Shown here one piece after another: positions 37,806 to 46,820 of a DNA stretch of 64,000 nt. Both the position numbers and the translations under genes were made by a program. The stretch's first letter is position 1; each line of letters opens with the position of its first letter. The notes below the pieces were generated by a model. That model ran no database searches. It was not told the DNA's origin and saw only the letters and a list, made by a program, of their open reading frames with translations. Source of the DNA: Mesonia sp. HuA40. Lineage in GTDB: Bacteria > Bacteroidota > Bacteroidia > Flavobacteriales > Flavobacteriaceae. The stretch is from contig NZ_VRLT01000026.1 in the NCBI RefSeq assembly GCF_008017835.1, positions 62,001 to 126,000 on the forward strand, in the 5' to 3' direction.

Positions 37806-38390
37806 TTTCTGAAAAACGAGTGTTGTCATTGCTCTTTTGTCTTGAACATTAGTCGTTTTTACTGGATCTAATAATTCAACAGGAAAATCAGTCAATAACG
37901 ATGCTATAATTTCTCTTGTAATAAAAAACGTCCCATCTCTATTAGTATGAGATTCTTTCAAGTAAGGTGTATTACCATCTAGTCCAATATTAGATGCTAC
38001 TCGTATAAAAAGCGTTCCTTCAGGTTTCATTACTCTTATCAATTCTGATAACATTGTAAAAAAGTGTTTTTCGCTTTGCGCGAAATGTAACACAGCACTG
38101 CATATGATGTGATGGAACTTGGCATCATCATAAGGCAACTTTTCAATACTGCCTGTGCTGAAATTATGTGCAAGTTTAGGATACTGTTGTTTTGCAGTTT
38201 CCAGTCGCTCATTATCGGTATCTATTCCATAAATATCAAAATTATTGAGATAAAACCATCTCAGATTTCTCCCTTCTGCGCAACCAGCATCAAGTATTGT
38301 TTGCCCTACTGAATAACGCTCTTTCATTATTTGATCTATTATATAAATATCTGTCTTACCTACAAGATCTGTTATGTTTGGGGTTTTCAT
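37800..38390 (-). CDS. class I SAM-dependent methyltransferase
   Basis: A 196-residue methyltransferase (Methyltransf_11-like). Motif I is TILDAGCAEGRNLRW (unusual Cys-Ala-Glu in place of Gly-x-Gly), followed by DIYGIDTDNERLE at the end of strand 2 and IICSAVLHFAQS as motif IV. The substrate is unknown. It appears intact and is divergent from the broken sulfide:quinone reductase, so the palindrome at 38445-38458 may control both. Confidence 0.8.
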   Translation of the reverse strand: MKTPNITDLVGKTDIYIIDQIMKERYSVGQTILDAGCAEGRNLRWFYLNNFDIYGIDTDNERLETAKQQYPKLAHNFSTGSIEKLPYDDAKFHHIICSAVLHFAQSEKHFFTMLSELIRVMKPEGTLFIRVASNIGLDGNTPYLKESHTNRDGTFFITREIIASLLTDFPVELLDPVKTTNVQDKRAMTTLVFQKL

Positions 38391-38444
38391 TCTGCTTTAA
38401 AATAATTAATACCGCAAGTATATAAACTTAATAATGAAGCTTAT

Positions 38445-38458
38445 GTGACCTGAGTTAC
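38445..38458. promoter_or_regulatory. palindromic operator 1 (GTGAC-N4-GTTAC)
   Basis: One of three near-identical palindromes in the island. It is centred about 29.5 bp before a weak -7-like TATTTTTA (38481-38488) of the sulfide:quinone reductase remnant, almost the same spacing as at cydA. This corresponds to about -41 from the transcription start, the class II activator position of Crp/Fnr proteins. Confidence 0.55.
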
Positions 38459-38513
38459 AGCATACAAGTTTTTAAGAAAGTATTTTTATAGGATTAAAAA
38501 AACGCTTAAAAAA

Positions 38514-39557
38514 ATGGGAGCACATTATCAGGTATTAATAATAGGAGGAGGAACTGCAGGTATTATGACTGCGGCTCAACTTCTAGAGCAAAAAAAGTAA
38601 ACAAGTATTGGGATTATAGAACCAGCAGACACACATTACTATCAGCCCGCGTGGACGCTAGTAGGCGCTGGAGCTTATGATTACAAAAAGACTGGAAAAC
38701 CTATGAAAGAAGTAATGCCCAAGGGTGCTACTTGGATTAGGGATTATACAACAGCTTTTAACCCAGAAAATAATGCTGTAGCTACTAAAAGTTCTGGTAA
38801 TCTCACTTACGATTACTTTAGAAAACAAGGAATTCTCAAGAAGACCAATGTAATCTTTGCAACGCCAGGAAGCGTCATTTTTGGTGTAAAACCTATACGA
38901 GACACTTTAATGAAGGTTATAGGAAGATATGGTATAAACTTTAAACCTTTTTATGCACCTATCAAAATTGATGCAGAACACAAGGTAGCTTACTTCAAGC
39001 ACGTTGCACCCGATGAAAACAAGTGTGTACTAAATGAAGATAATGGTATAGCCGAAGAATTTACAGAAGGTAATATCATTAAAATCCCATTTGATATGCT
39101 TCATCTCGCACCACCACAAGCAGCACCAAAATTTGTTCGTGAGTCTTCACTTGTAAACGAAACTGGATGGTTAGATGTAGACACCAATTCCCTACAACAT
39201 AATAGGTACACAAATATTTTTGGATTAGGTGATGTGGCAGGACTACCTACTGCAAAAACAGGAGCTGCCGTACGCAAACAAGTGCCTGTAGTGGTAGACC
39301 ACTTAAGTCTACTCATTGCTCAAAATAGAATAGGTACAAGATCTTACAATGGCTATTCTAGTTGTACACTTGTAACTGGATAAGGAAAAATGACCCTAGC
39401 AGAATTTGATTATGATGGTAATTTCAAACCAGACCCTAAATTAAAACAGATGCCAATTTTTGATAGTGCTAAAGAACACTGGAGATTATGGATGCTTAAG
39501 AAATTCGGATTACCTTACTTGTATTGGAACAAAATGTTGAAAGGAAAAAAGGTGTAA
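38514..39557 (+). pseudogene. sqr: broken sulfide:quinone oxidoreductase
   Basis: All pieces lie in one frame from ATG 38514: FAD-binding QVLIIGGGTAGIMTAAQLLE, stop TAA at 38598-38600, IEPADTHYYQPAWTLVGAGA, later IFATPGSVIFGVKPI and NIFGLGDVAGLPTAKTGAAV, a second stop TAA at 39381-39383 where Tyr is expected, then the C-terminal WRLWMLKKFGLPYLYWNKML. A section of roughly 75-85 residues is deleted between TYDY and FRKQG, joining two similar GATTACTT words and removing a catalytic-Cys region. Two nonsense codons plus the deletion mean it is inactive. Membrane-associated sulfide oxidation would have been its role. Confidence 0.9.
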
Positions 39558-39704
39558 AACAAATATTTCTAGTAGAGTAAAAAAGCGTATTTCAATATTG
39601 AAAATCGCTTTCTATATAAATAATAACACCATTATATTTAAAATAAAAAACGTCACGTGACTACATATTAGTAAGCAAGCAATTCATCCTGTTTACTATC
39701 TGTT

Positions 39705-40127
39705 GTGCCGTCTTCTTATCTGATTTCTTCAAGTTTGATGCTCTTCAAAATATTGAAGTCAACATTTGTCGTCATTGGAGTTTTAATGAGAATACTCGGC
39801 GTATTGCAATTAGGTAGAAATCTATCACCATCCCCAACACTTGTCGCGGGCGATAGTCTGATACAAACAGGACCTTACAAGTGCATTAAACATCCTATTT
39901 ACACGAGTATCCTCCTAATTTTTTTGGGTTATGGTTTATAGACCGCATCTGGTTATAAGCCTGCTATAACCCTAATTCCTAATCCTATATTTGTATTTTA
40001 GTCTAGATATGAAGAAGAAATGCTTTCTGTTGTTTTTCAGAATACCAAGTATATAATAGAAGTACAAGTCGATTTTTACCTAGAACGTTTTCAGCCAAAT
40101 AAGTTGCTAATTGTTAAAAATAGTTAA
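39705..40127 (+). pseudogene. broken isoprenylcysteine carboxyl methyltransferase-like gene
   Basis: In one frame: a membrane segment, LVAGDSLIQTGPYKCIKHPI (ICMT/NnrU-like signature TGPYxxxRHPxY), YTSILLIFLGYGL, stop at 39939-39941, a poorly conserved stretch, a second stop at 39999-40001, then SRYEEEMLS matching the conserved ARYEExxL near the family C-terminus. The 5' part is also unclear, with only a GTG start. Clearly decayed. Confidence 0.7.
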
Positions 40128-40139
40128 TCAAACACCTAT

Positions 40140-40153
40140 GTAACATAGGTTAC
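40140..40153. promoter_or_regulatory. palindromic operator 2 (GTAAC-N4-GTTAC) of the peroxiredoxin gene
   Basis: Perfect inverted repeat GTAAC-ATAG-GTTAC, 67 bp before the peroxiredoxin start and centred about 40 bp before the -7 box TATATTTG (40187-40194). That is about 11 bp, one helical turn, further upstream than at cydA, as for a class I activator site. Confidence 0.6.
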
Positions 40154-40186
40154 TGTAGCATGTTTTAATATAGCTTAAATTTATAG

Positions 40187-40194
40187 TATATTTG
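40187..40194 (+). promoter_or_regulatory. -7 box of the peroxiredoxin promoter
   Basis: TATATTTG matches TAnnTTTG, 26 bp before ATG 40220. No -33 TTTG is seen. Confidence 0.55.
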
Positions 40195-40219
40195 AAAAAT
40201 AATCATTAAAAACTATACT

Positions 40220-40885
40220 ATGGATAATGAAAATTTATTGAAAGAACAGGTTACTTCTATGCCAAGGATAGGCGATACAGCACCAGATTTTGAAGCTTTG
40301 ACAACAAAAGGAAAAATTAAAATGTCTGAATTTGCTAAGGACAAATGGACAGTGATGTTTTCGCACCCAGCAGATTTTACACCAGTTTGCACAACTGAAT
40401 TGAGTGGATTTGCAGAAAGAAAAGCAGAGTTTGATGCTTTAAATACAGAGCTTCTAGGGTTAAGCATAGACAGTATTCACGCTCATCTAGGATGGGTTCA
40501 AAACGTAAGAGAAAACACGGGAGTTTACTTCGACTTCCCTATTATCGCAGACATCGATATGAAAGTATCAAAACTTTACGGAATGCTTCAACCTAATGAA
40601 AGCGAGACAGCTGCTGTAAGAGCCGTATTCTTTATCGACCCATCTAAAAAGATTCGTTTAATTATGTACTACCCACTTAATGTAGGTCGTAATATGGATG
40701 AGATTTTAAGAGTTTTAGATGCGCTCCAGGTATCAGATGAAAAAGGAGTTGCTATGCCGATGGATTGGAAACGTGGTGAGAAAGTAATTTGCCCGCCACC
40801 AAAGTCCTTAGATGCCTTAAACGATAGATTAGCAGACGACTCAGTAGAAAAAATTACTTGGTATTTAGCCAAAAAAGATATCTAG
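40220..40885 (+). CDS. peroxiredoxin (Prx6/1-Cys-like group)
   Basis: Thiol peroxidase reducing hydrogen peroxide and organic peroxides. The 221-residue length and HPADFTPVCTTEL with peroxidatic Cys57 match the Prx6-like group, as do the family C-terminal extension and VICPPP (Cys about 192). The gene is intact, in contrast to its neighbours on both sides, and has its own operator, -7 box and terminator. Confidence 0.93.
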   Translation: MDNENLLKEQVTSMPRIGDTAPDFEALTTKGKIKMSEFAKDKWTVMFSHPADFTPVCTTELSGFAERKAEFDALNTELLGLSIDSIHAHLGWVQNVRENTGVYFDFPIIADIDMKVSKLYGMLQPNESETAAVRAVFFIDPSKKIRLIMYYPLNVGRNMDEILRVLDALQVSDEKGVAMPMDWKRGEKVICPPPKSLDALNDRLADDSVEKITWYLAKKDI

Positions 40886-40897
40886 AAAAGAAAATGA

Positions 40898-40932
40898 GGG
40901 TTTTCCTTATTCTTTCGAAAGCCCTTTTTTAT
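40898..40932 (+). terminator. terminator of the peroxiredoxin gene
   Basis: Stem GGGTTTTC / GAAAGCCC (one G-T pair) followed by TTTTTTATTTTT. Confidence 0.75.
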
Positions 40933-40966
40933 TTTTAATAGTCTATTAAAAATTAAAAACCAGATT

Positions 40967-41440
40967 ATGAAAAACATAAATAACATAGGTTTAGACCATA
41001 AAACATCTTAAACCACCGCGTCACAACTGAATGACCTATTGTCTAATTACCAAATGTTCTATATGAATCTTAGAGGATTCCACTGGAATATAAAGGGAAA
41101 AAAATTCTTTGAATTACACCTTAAGTTTGAAGAGTTATATAACGACGCTCTAGTAAAGGTAGATGAAATTGCAGAGCGGGTACTAACGTTGAGTGCAAGG
41201 CCATTACATTCATTTAAAAAGTATCTGGATACCTCTGATATTAAGTCTTCTGAAAATGTAACCGATGGAGAAGAAGCTATCCATAACATTCTTGAATCAT
41301 TAAAAATCTTATTACGTAAAGAAAGAGAAATTTTATCCATTGCTTCTGAAGCCAATGATGAAGGAACAGTTGCTTTAATGAGTGATTACATCGTAGAGCA
41401 AGAGAAACTTGTTTGGATGCTATCTGCTTATCTAGACTAA
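40967..41440 (+). pseudogene. dps: Dps-family ferritin-like gene with early stop codon
   Basis: From ATG 40967 the frame reads MKNINNIGLDHKTS, stop TAA (41009-41011), then continues uninterrupted for 142 codons through a full Dps four-helix protein: NLRGFHWNIKGKKFFELHL with the ferroxidase His, YNDALVKVDEIAERVLTL with the Asp and Glu ligands, and ALMSDYIVEQEKLVWMLSAY. Upstream helix 1 is short, so a product starting at TTG 41039 (133 residues) could still fold. Counted as a pseudogene, but residual expression is possible. Confidence 0.8.
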
Positions 41441-41450
41441 ATTTCAAATT

Positions 41451-42761
41451 ATTACAAAATCTAAAACATATAAAATTACAACCACCACAGGGCTTGCCCT
41501 TGTGGTGGCTTATATGGTTGGGACTGGGGCATTCACAAGTTTAGGTTTTCAATTAAAAGTTTTAAACAATCCTACAGTAGTTTTACTACTATGGGTCTTA
41601 GGTGGTGTAATCGCGCTTTCTGGAGTTTTTAGTTATGCTGAAATCGGTACGCATATCACACGCTCTGGTGGCGAGTAGGCGTTTTTGAGTAAACTATTTC
41701 ATCCGCTCATTGGGTATCTGTCTGGATGGATATCGATAACTGTTGGATTTGCTGCACCCATAGCGCTTTCTGCAATGGCATTTATAGCCTATTTTCCTGT
41801 AGATAATCTAAATCCTAAATGGGCAAGTATAATACTTGTAGCCATCATTACTTTTATTCACACCAAAAGTTTAAACTTAAACTCAAAATTTCAGAACATA
41901 AGTACCTTTTTAAAGATCGCTTTGATTCTTGTTTTCATTGGGATAGGACTTTATTTAGAGCCAAGTTTTAATAATACCCATCTCTTTTCAAATTCTGACT
42001 ACAGTCAGCTCATTTCACCAGCATTTGCTATTGCATTAATCTATGTGAGTTACTCATATTCTGGATGGAATGCCGCTGCATATATAACAGAAGAATTCAA
42101 GAACCCTAAAAAGTCCTTACCCATAGCGCTCATAGTCGGTACACTTATCGTAACACTACTTTACACTTTGCTACAATACATCTTTTTAAAACACGTGCCC
42201 ATAACAGCGCTTAAAGGGCAACTCGATGTAGGTACCATTGCAATGCGTAAAATGCTAGGTAACGAGATAGCCGCGGTTTTTGGATTAGCTATTTCACTGT
42301 TGTTGGTATCAGGAATTAGCGCAATGGTCTGGGTAGGTTCTCGAGTAACTTCGAGTATTGCAAATGATCATACCTTTTGGAACTATTTTAGTGTTCCCAA
42401 AAGCAACATTCCGAAGCGAGCACTATGGCTTCAATTTGTCATCAGCAGCTTGTTAATTATCACTGGAACTTTTGAACAGATACTCATTTACTATGGTGTA
42501 TTACTTACCATATCATCTATGACTACGGTACTAGGCGTTTTTAAATTAAGAAGACAAGTTAAAAATCAAGAAACTAAAGGATATAAAAGCCCATTATTTC
42601 CAATTTTTCAATTAGTTTATATTGCGCTATCCCTGTGGATGATTGTTTATGCATTTGTCAATAGTCCCTTTGAAATATTAATCGGTCTGGGCAATATCGT
42701 CTTAGGACTCGCAACCTATTTATTAAGTATTAAAATGAACCATAACTTAAAATCAAAATAA
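41451..42761 (+). pseudogene. amino-acid permease (APC family) with internal stop
   Basis: The frame begins without an ATG (ATT-ATT-ACA...) and reads ITTTTGLALVVAYMVGTGAF, the APC helix 1 unwound motif. At 41676-41678 a TAG replaces the Tyr expected after ITRSGGE. Beyond it the frame is open for 358 codons (YLSGWISITVGFAAPIALSA, SYSGWNAAAYITEEFKNPKK, and so on) to the stop at 42759-42761. Twelve-helix transporter of the amino acid/polyamine family; broken by loss of the start and one nonsense codon. Confidence 0.82.
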
Positions 42762-42762
42762 A

Positions 42763-43485
42763 ATGAAATCAACAAAACTAGTAATTACAGCGATGCTACT
42801 TACAGCAATTGTAGGATGTAAAGAAGCTGATAAGAAAAGTGAAAAACAAGAAATCACACAGGAAATGCATCACGGTGGCGAACATCTCAAAAAAGATGAT
42901 ACTAAAACCGCAAACGAGTATATGCACAAGTCATCAGTAGATGAATTGATTGAACGATTTGATTCGCCAGAGCGAGATGCCTATCAAAAACCTGCTATAG
43001 TACTGGATTACCTAGGTGATTTAGAAGGCAAAAAAATAATGGACATCGGTGCAGGTTCGGGCTATTTTTCAGTCAAGCTAGCTGAAAAAGGCGCCCATGT
43101 CATTGCTGCAGATGTAAGTGAAGACTTTCAAGCAGCACTTAAAAAACGTATTGAAGCAAATAATATAGAAGACATTGAGCTGCGTAAAATACCTTATGAT
43201 AGCCCTAATTTATCTGCAGGTGAAGTAGATATGGTTTTAATCGTAAACACCTACCATCATATAGAAAACCGCAGCGCCTATTTTGCAAAGGTCAAAGAAG
43301 GAATTCAATCCGATGGTGAACTGGTCATTATTGATTTCCTCAAAAAGGAACTTCCTGTAGGTCCTCCATTAAATCATAAAGTAGCTCTAGAAACTGTAAA
43401 GGCTGAATTGAAAGAAGCTGGCTACACAAATATAGACGTCAATACCAACTTGCTACCGTATCAATTTATAATTAAAGCCAAATAA
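42763..43485 (+). CDS. SAM-dependent methyltransferase with lipoprotein signal
   Basis: A 240-residue protein with an N-terminal lipoprotein signal (MKSTKLVITAMLLTAIVGC), a charged His-rich linker (EMHHGGEHLKKDD), then a class I methyltransferase domain: KIMDIGAGSGYFSVKLAEKG (motif I), VIAADVSEDFQ, and VDMVLIVNTYHHIENRSA (motif IV). SAM is normally cytoplasmic, so an exported methyltransferase is unexpected. The fold is well supported; location and substrate are not. It starts 1 bp after the permease stop and lies 3 bp before the next methyltransferase. Confidence 0.82.
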   Translation: MKSTKLVITAMLLTAIVGCKEADKKSEKQEITQEMHHGGEHLKKDDTKTANEYMHKSSVDELIERFDSPERDAYQKPAIVLDYLGDLEGKKIMDIGAGSGYFSVKLAEKGAHVIAADVSEDFQAALKKRIEANNIEDIELRKIPYDSPNLSAGEVDMVLIVNTYHHIENRSAYFAKVKEGIQSDGELVIIDFLKKELPVGPPLNHKVALETVKAELKEAGYTNIDVNTNLLPYQFIIKAK

Positions 43486-43488
43486 GCT

Positions 43489-44082
43489 ATGACCGATTTT
43501 TGGAATCAACGTTATGGCGAGCAGGCATTTGCCTATGGCAAACAACCAAACGTCTTTTTTAAACAACAGCTTGATATATTAGATTCTGGCAGCATACTCT
43601 TCCCTGCCGAAGGTGAAGGCCGTAATGCGGTATATGCAGCATCACAAGGTTGGAATGTAATGGCTTTTGACACTAGTGAAAAAGGAAAAGAAAAAGCGCT
43701 ACAACTCGCTCAGGAACAAAAGGTTGCAATTACGTATACAATTACCGATGTAATGCAATTTCATAGTGATACCGCTTTTGACGTTATTGCTTTGTGCTAT
43801 GCTCATTTTCCTGCAAGTATCCGTAAGCAAGCGCACAAGCATCTATTGCAATTTTTAAAACCGAATGGTATCGTTGTTTTTGAAGCTTTCGCGAAAGCGC
43901 AATTAGGAAATGCTTCTGGTGGTCCAAAAAATATAGAAATGCTATTTTCTATCGATGAAGTCAAAGAAGAGTTTACTAATCTAGATTTTAGTTATCTAGA
44001 AGAAAAAACCGTAACTCTTAAAGAAGGGAACTATCATCAGGGAACGGCAGAAGTCATACGTTTCGTAGGAAAGAAACTTTAA
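43489..44082 (+). CDS. TehB-like class I methyltransferase
   Basis: A 197-residue cytoplasmic methyltransferase opening FWNQRYGEQAFAYGKQPNVF, with motif I SILFPAEGEGRNAVYAASQG and AFDTSEKG. This resembles the TehB/thiol-methyltransferase-like group that includes tellurite-resistance enzymes; the actual substrate is unknown. A copy of the palindrome GCTTTCGCGAAAGC lies inside the coding sequence (43885-43898), encoding part of FEAFAKAQ. It ends at the hairpin at 44087-44110. Confidence 0.82.
   Translation: MTDFWNQRYGEQAFAYGKQPNVFFKQQLDILDSGSILFPAEGEGRNAVYAASQGWNVMAFDTSEKGKEKALQLAQEQKVAITYTITDVMQFHSDTAFDVIALCYAHFPASIRKQAHKHLLQFLKPNGIVVFEAFAKAQLGNASGGPKNIEMLFSIDEVKEEFTNLDFSYLEEKTVTLKEGNYHQGTAEVIRFVGKKL
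43885..43898. repeat. palindrome GCTTTCGCGAAAGC, coding copy
   Basis: Perfect 14-bp palindrome inside the TehB-like gene. The same core occurs at 46785-46804. Confidence 0.6.
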
Positions 44083-44086
44083 GAGA

Positions 44087-44110
44087 AAGCCCTTCGATAT
44101 TGAAGGGCTT
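44087..44110. terminator. bidirectional terminator
   Basis: Stem AAGCCCTTC / GAAGGGCTT with a 6-nt loop between the convergent methyltransferase and TonB-receptor genes. Confidence 0.8.
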
Positions 44111-44117
44111 CTACTTT

Positions 44118-46229
44118 TTAGAAATCATACTTCACAAAAATCGAGAAGTTTGTTCCAGGGTCATTTATAGGAGCTCTTGTAAAATCAGCCTGATTCACAA
44201 AAGAGAAATTTAAATGATTATTATACGTCTCATTAAACACATTGAGCACCGCTAGACCTATATTCACATCCTTTACAGGCTTGAAGCCGAAACGTAAATC
44301 CAACACCTCATAACCAGGTGTTTCTTGTTCTCTAAGGCTTGTAGCAATCTCATCTTGCTTAGACGTTATAGTATAGTCTAAACTCGCCCAGAATTTTTCT
44401 TTTTCAAATCCTAATCCAAAACGGGTTGTAAATGGTGGTGTTAGCGGTAGTGCTTCGTCTAGGTCTTGATTTCTTGTATATACGTAAGACAATGCGCTAG
44501 AAAAATTAAAGTGGCTTGCAAAATCTATCGTAGCCTCTGCTTCAAAACCTGTTTTGTTTGCTTTATCTAAATTGATAAATCGTTTTACTTCTTGTGGCTG
44601 TGCATTGGGCATAAACTTTCTATCGAGTGTAGGGTCTACAACGGCAACAATGTAATTCTCATAACGTGCATAATACCCAGATATAGCATAATGCAAAGCG
44701 TTAATCCCTTTGTCAAAACGTTTACGACCTTTAATACCTATTTCAAACTGATTATTTACCTCAGCGTCCAGATTAGGATTTCCTACATATTCAAAAGGGT
44801 CTTGCCCCACAGAAAAATGATTAATGTATCGCTCTATCATATTTGCAGAACGTACACCACGGCCATAAGCAACTTCTAGCGTTTTATTAGCTGATAATTT
44901 ATGTTTCATTGATATTGTAGCAGAAACGTTATGCTCTTCACGCTGTTCTAAATTGGCATAGAGTTGTTGAAAATCTGCTTCAGGGTCTTTAATATCAGAG
45001 ACTACTACATCGTAACGCATCCCAGCCGTTAACATCGTTTTGTCTGAAACGGCATACTTATTTTCAGCAAAGAGTCCAAAATCATTTACATAGGAATCTT
45101 GCCAAATCTTATCTTGAAATACCATAGGTTGCGGTAATAAATCGCCCATCATATTACGTTTTACAACGCGAGTTCTACCGCCATCTCTTGCAATAAGCAA
45201 TGCATCTATCCCACCATAAAGAATCCATTTTTCTGTTGGTTTCATTTTCAGCTCTAGCTTACCGCCAGCAGTAGTGGCATCTATGGTAGATACAGCTTCT
45301 GTCATCATAAAAGAAGGTCTTCTGCTGTTAGCCATAATGTGGTCTACAAAAGAATAATAAGCTTTTGCGTTTACTTCCTTAACGAAACCTTTTAAATCAG
45401 ATAATTTGTAATCCAGTGATAAAATAGAGCTGTTGTCCTCTTCTGTATCCATAGGCAGTCCAGCGTGTAAAACATCTCTACCGTAAGATTGTCGCCAGTG
45501 TGCTTGTATTCTTTGGGAATCACTTAAATTATATCCTACTCGCAAGCCATAGTCTAAACTTCTAAATGATGACGGAATTTCAGTTTCATCACCGTCTTCA
45601 TAATTGCCAAAATCACGATAGCCAGCATTTGCAGTGATATCGTATTTTTCAGCTACTTGATGCAATTTGATGGATGATACCAACGCATTACCATTAGTTT
45701 CATAACCAGTACTCACATTGCCGTGTAAGCCATTATCTAGTCGCATCGGTGGCTGAGTAACTAGATTTACTATACCGCCAAAGGTAGCGCCATATCGTAC
45801 GGTATAAGGTCCTTTTATTACTTCTATGCGTTCAATATCTTCAGGCACTACGTGTGTAGTCACTGGGTCCATTCGATTAGGGCAAGCGTGCATCGCCTTT
45901 GTACCGCCATCAAATTGAATGTTAAGCTGTTCATACTGACTTGCTCTAAACGATGGGTCAATCGCATAATTACCACGTTTAATAAGCGAGAAACCATTAA
46001 GGTCGGTAAAAAGATCAGCAACGTTTTTGGGTTGTACCACTTTCTTTTCTAGTTCTGTTTTTACTGTGGTAAGTACTGGGTCTGTATTTCGTTTACCTGT
46101 GATGAGTACTGTATTAAGCGTCACCGTTTTTATACTATCGTTTTGAATTATGTCTTTTTTTATCGTTTCCTGCGCACACAAAAACACAGGAAAGAATGCT
46201 ACTACTAGCACTAATTTTCTAAAATTCAT
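44118..46229 (-). CDS. TonB-dependent receptor, OprC/NosA copper-receptor-like
   Basis: Outer-membrane active transporter. The start at 46229 gives a signal peptide (MNFRKLVLVVAFFPVFLCAQ); an upstream ATG adds 17 residues. In 703 residues: plug domain about 35-170 with VIKGPYTVRYGATFGGIVNL, barrel to the end, final FSIFVKYDF with C-terminal Phe. The plug carries MHACPNRMDP, so Cys116 and Met120 form a CxxxM, and the barrel has HIM at 297-299. As I recall, P. aeruginosa OprC binds copper through C143, M147, H323 and M325, a matching CxxxM...HxM with almost the same spacing. Copper uptake is therefore likely. Its partner is the upstream Cys-rich gene. Confidence 0.85.
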   Translation of the reverse strand: MNFRKLVLVVAFFPVFLCAQETIKKDIIQNDSIKTVTLNTVLITGKRNTDPVLTTVKTELEKKVVQPKNVADLFTDLNGFSLIKRGNYAIDPSFRASQYEQLNIQFDGGTKAMHACPNRMDPVTTHVVPEDIERIEVIKGPYTVRYGATFGGIVNLVTQPPMRLDNGLHGNVSTGYETNGNALVSSIKLHQVAEKYDITANAGYRDFGNYEDGDETEIPSSFRSLDYGLRVGYNLSDSQRIQAHWRQSYGRDVLHAGLPMDTEEDNSSILSLDYKLSDLKGFVKEVNAKAYYSFVDHIMANSRRPSFMMTEAVSTIDATTAGGKLELKMKPTEKWILYGGIDALLIARDGGRTRVVKRNMMGDLLPQPMVFQDKIWQDSYVNDFGLFAENKYAVSDKTMLTAGMRYDVVVSDIKDPEADFQQLYANLEQREEHNVSATISMKHKLSANKTLEVAYGRGVRSANMIERYINHFSVGQDPFEYVGNPNLDAEVNNQFEIGIKGRKRFDKGINALHYAISGYYARYENYIVAVVDPTLDRKFMPNAQPQEVKRFINLDKANKTGFEAEATIDFASHFNFSSALSYVYTRNQDLDEALPLTPPFTTRFGLGFEKEKFWASLDYTITSKQDEIATSLREQETPGYEVLDLRFGFKPVKDVNIGLAVLNVFNETYNNHLNFSFVNQADFTRAPINDPGTNFSIFVKYDF

Positions 46230-46300
46230 TTTAATTTTTTTTAAATTACTTACGGGAAGATTGTAGGATAAGCCTTGCATTATCCTATCTGCATTATTTG

Positions 46301-46678
46301 TTATGTAAGTAAAACAGTCCTGGGTGGATGGAAGATGCGAGTGTGATTCTCCTCGCTTTTTAAAAGGATATAATTACTAGTATTAGTTGTTATGTATATG
46401 GGTGCAGCAAGTTGCTCTGTATTGGAATATACCTCGCAATACACCAGTTGTTCCCATTCTATTTGTAACGCAGGTTTTTCTGGGTTTGAAGTTGAGCTCT
46501 TTGAAACCTTAGTCAAGAAACACTTTCCATTACACTGCATCGCAGGTTTGCCTTTATTTTCACAAAGTTGCTCTATAAAACTTTCCATATCAAGTGCATA
46601 CCAGCTATAGGTAATCGATACCTTAAGACTGTTACTCAACAGTAAAAAAGATAAAATAATAGCACTTATTAGTTTCAT
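46301..46678 (-). CDS. small secreted Cys-containing protein, partner of copper receptor
   Basis: A 125-residue protein with a short N-terminal hydrophobic segment (about 3-20). It has a cluster of potential metal ligands: CENKGKPAMQCNGKC at about residues 39-53 (C-x9-C-x3-C with an internal Met) and a further Cys at about 81. Such small proteins often precede TonB receptors in Bacteroidota; no function is assigned. It lies 71 bp upstream of the receptor start in the same direction, under a promoter overlapping the inverted repeat 46821-46851. Metal handoff is an inference. Confidence 0.7.
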   Translation of the reverse strand: MKLISAIILSFLLLSNSLKVSITYSWYALDMESFIEQLCENKGKPAMQCNGKCFLTKVSKSSTSNPEKPALQIEWEQLVYCEVYSNTEQLAAPIYITTNTSNYILLKSEENHTRIFHPPRTVLLT

Positions 46679-46784
46679 ACTGCAATAGTATTCTAAATAG
46701 AGAACGAGAGCAATGATAAAAGTCAGTTTAAAAGAAAAATATAGTAGTATACTACCGTTTTCAATGCCCAGATTTCTTGTTTTA

Positions 46785-46804
46785 TACGCTTTCGCGAAAG
46801 CGTA
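46785..46804. repeat. palindrome TACGCTTTCGCGAAAGCGTA
   Basis: Perfect 20-bp palindrome in the intergenic region between the copper-receptor operon and cydA. It shares its core with 43885-43898, and a decayed form is visible near 49611-49626 (CGCTTTCGCTAAAGTG). It could be a REP-like element or an operator. Confidence 0.65.
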
Positions 46805-46820
46805 ATTACAACCATTTAAA

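Noticed and set aside
38073-38090. CGCTTTGCGCGAAAT as a further copy of the island palindrome
   Set aside because: It has an extra base and mismatches, and lies within the methyltransferase coding sequence; too degenerate to count.
39101-39316. Minus-strand ORF inside the sulfide:quinone reductase remnant
   Set aside because: It is a shadow of the plus-strand coding frame, which carries clear family motifs.
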